Source: JANXUF01 sp043747685
Lineage (GTDB): Bacteria; Actinomycetota; Acidimicrobiia; Acidimicrobiales; Ilumatobacteraceae
DNA length: 13,478 nt
NCBI GenBank assembly: GCA_043747685.1
Contig: JAYTOR010000029.1
Location: forward strand, 1-13,478
Reading direction: 5' to 3'
A program made the translations under genes and the position numbers. Every line of letters begins with the position of its first letter. Positions within the stretch are counted from its first letter, which is position 1. Of the stretch, positions 12,490 through 13,478 are shown piece after piece. The notes below the pieces were generated by a model. The model did no database searches and was not told the origin of the DNA. It saw nothing but the letters and a program-made list of their open reading frames with translations.

Positions 12490-13478
12490 ACTGACCGCAG
12501 GACTTCGCCACGTTCCATCTTGTGGAAGGCCCCTTCGACGTCTTCGAGCTTGATCGTCTCGCTGACGAACTTGTCGAGCGGCAGCCGGCCCTGCAGGTGG
12601 AGGTCGATGAGCATCGGGAAATCACGGCTCGGAAGACAGTCGCCGTACCACGACGACTTCAGAGACCCGCCGCGTCCGAACATCTCGATGAACGGCAACG
12701 TGACTTCCATATCCGGGCGCGGCACTCCGACGAGCACAACCGTCCCGGCGAGATCGCGAGCCTCGAACGCCTGACGATATGTCTGCGGTAGGCCGATCGC
12801 CTCGATGCAGACATCGGCGCCGTTGCCGCAGGTCGCCGCCTTGATCGCCTCGACAGCGTCCACGTTCTTGCTGTTGACGGTATGCGTGGCGCCGAAGGTC
12901 TTCGCTGTTTCGAGTTTGCGGTCGTCGATGTCGACGGCGATAATCGTGGTCGCGCCGGCGAGCAGCGAACCGGCGATCGCGGCGTCGCCGACACCGCCGC
13001 AACCGAACACGGCAACCGAGTCGCCACGCCCGACGTTGCCGGTGTTGACCGCTGCTCCGATGCCCGCCATGACTCCACACCCGAGCAGGCAGGCGGTGGC
13101 CGCCGGCACGGACGGATCGACCTTCGTGCACTGGCCGGCGGCGACGAGGGTCTTCTCGGCGAAGGCACCGATACCGAGCGCAGGGGACAGCACCGTGCCG
13201 TCTTTCAACGTCATCTTCTGTGTCGCGTTGATCGTCGAGAAGCACAGCCACGGCTTGCCTTTGCGACAGCTCCGGCACTCGCCGCAGACGGCACGCCAGT
13301 TCAGGACGACGAAATCACCGGGGGCGACGGACGTGACGCCCGTTCCGACTTTTTCGACGATTCCAGCCGCCTCGTGGCCGAGCAGGAACGGAAACTCGTC
13401 GTTGATCCCGCCCTCGCGATAATGCAGGTCCGTGTGGCAGACCCCGCATGCCTGGACCTGCACGAGCGCTTCGCCTGG
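12477..13478 (-). CDS. S-(hydroxymethyl)mycothiol dehydrogenase (5' end outside the window)
   Basis: This zinc-dependent MDR-family enzyme oxidises the adduct of formaldehyde and mycothiol with NAD, detoxifying formaldehyde in the cytoplasm. The 333 residues present begin PGEALVQVQACGVCHTDL; about 30 N-terminal residues lie beyond the right edge, and the internal GTG at 13463 is not the true start. Catalytic zinc ligands are C14, H35 (in GHEAAG) and C134 (LLGCGVMAG), numbered from the first residue present. Structural zinc cysteines are C65, C68, C71 and C79 (CGECRSCRKGKPWLC). The NAD site is GCGGVG (159-164), with D183 ending the next strand. YREGGINDEFPFLLGHEAAG, LNWRAVCG, QKMTLKDGT, and SSWYGDCLPSRDFP closely match the mycobacterial enzyme as I recall it, rather than ordinary alcohol dehydrogenases. 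In mycobacteria a metallo-beta-lactamase-fold gene often follows; here the downstream side is the convergent DUF2277 gene. Confidence 0.92.
   Translation of the reverse strand, partial: PGEALVQVQACGVCHTDLHYREGGINDEFPFLLGHEAAGIVEKVGTGVTSVAPGDFVVLNWRAVCGECRSCRKGKPWLCFSTINATQKMTLKDGTVLSPALGIGAFAEKTLVAAGQCTKVDPSVPAATACLLGCGVMAGIGAAVNTGNVGRGDSVAVFGCGGVGDAAIAGSLLAGATTIIAVDIDDRKLETAKTFGATHTVNSKNVDAVEAIKAATCGNGADVCIEAIGLPQTYRQAFEARDLAGTVVLVGVPRPDMEVTLPFIEMFGRGGSLKSSWYGDCLPSRDFPMLIDLHLQGRLPLDKFVSETIKLEDVEGAFHKMERGEVLRSVVVF

Overview
The window reads as chromosomal core DNA of a high-GC actinobacterium. The evidence is frequent GTG starts, a near-complete S-(hydroxymethyl)mycothiol dehydrogenase (mycothiol is an actinobacterial thiol), an actinobacterial-style UvrB (Walker A ending GKSAT), LexA boxes of the GAAC-N4-GTTC type, and promoters that suggest leaderless transcripts. 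A lineage such as Acidimicrobiia is possible, but that is a guess from overall flavour. There are 11 genes, two of them cut by the window edges. I see no tRNA, rRNA, CRISPR array, insertion sequence or phage gene.

Layout. (1) 1-78, minus: first 26 codons of a VapB-like antitoxin, just downstream of uvrA. (2) 127-3018, minus: uvrA. (3) 3102-7267, plus: a tightly packed five-gene operon of a DUF4129 membrane protein, a small 2-TM protein, a MoxR-type AAA+ ATPase, a DUF58 protein and a small 4-5 TM protein. Three junctions are 4-nt GTGA overlaps and the fourth has a 2-nt gap. (4) 7351-9369, minus: uvrB. (5) 9500-10894, minus: a beta-lactamase-family serine hydrolase, with a long inverted repeat just after its stop. 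(6) 11022-12044, plus: a protein with two fused GNAT acetyltransferase domains, divergent from the hydrolase. (7) 12180-12464, plus: a small DUF2277 protein. (8) 12477-13478, minus: S-(hydroxymethyl)mycothiol dehydrogenase, running off the right edge.

How the genes work together. UvrA and UvrB form the damage-recognition complex of nucleotide excision repair. Each has a LexA-type box at almost the same distance from its start codon, so both should be induced by DNA damage through the SOS response. The operon between them is a compact variant of the widespread but poorly understood MoxR/DUF58/DUF4129 envelope-linked cluster, and it lacks the transglutaminase-like gene that often accompanies it. 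The uvrA LexA box lies in the 83-bp divergent region shared with this operon.

The most general pattern is in translation starts. All six genes that begin a transcription unit inside the window have a -10-like hexamer (four perfect TANNNT, two xANNNT) ending exactly 6 nt before the start codon. That is the geometry of leaderless mRNA. The downstream genes of the operon instead have Shine-Dalgarno-like sequences. I found no clearly new system; the most unusual items are the transglutaminase-less MoxR operon between two SOS-controlled uvr genes, the leaderless-promoter pattern, and the fused double-GNAT protein.
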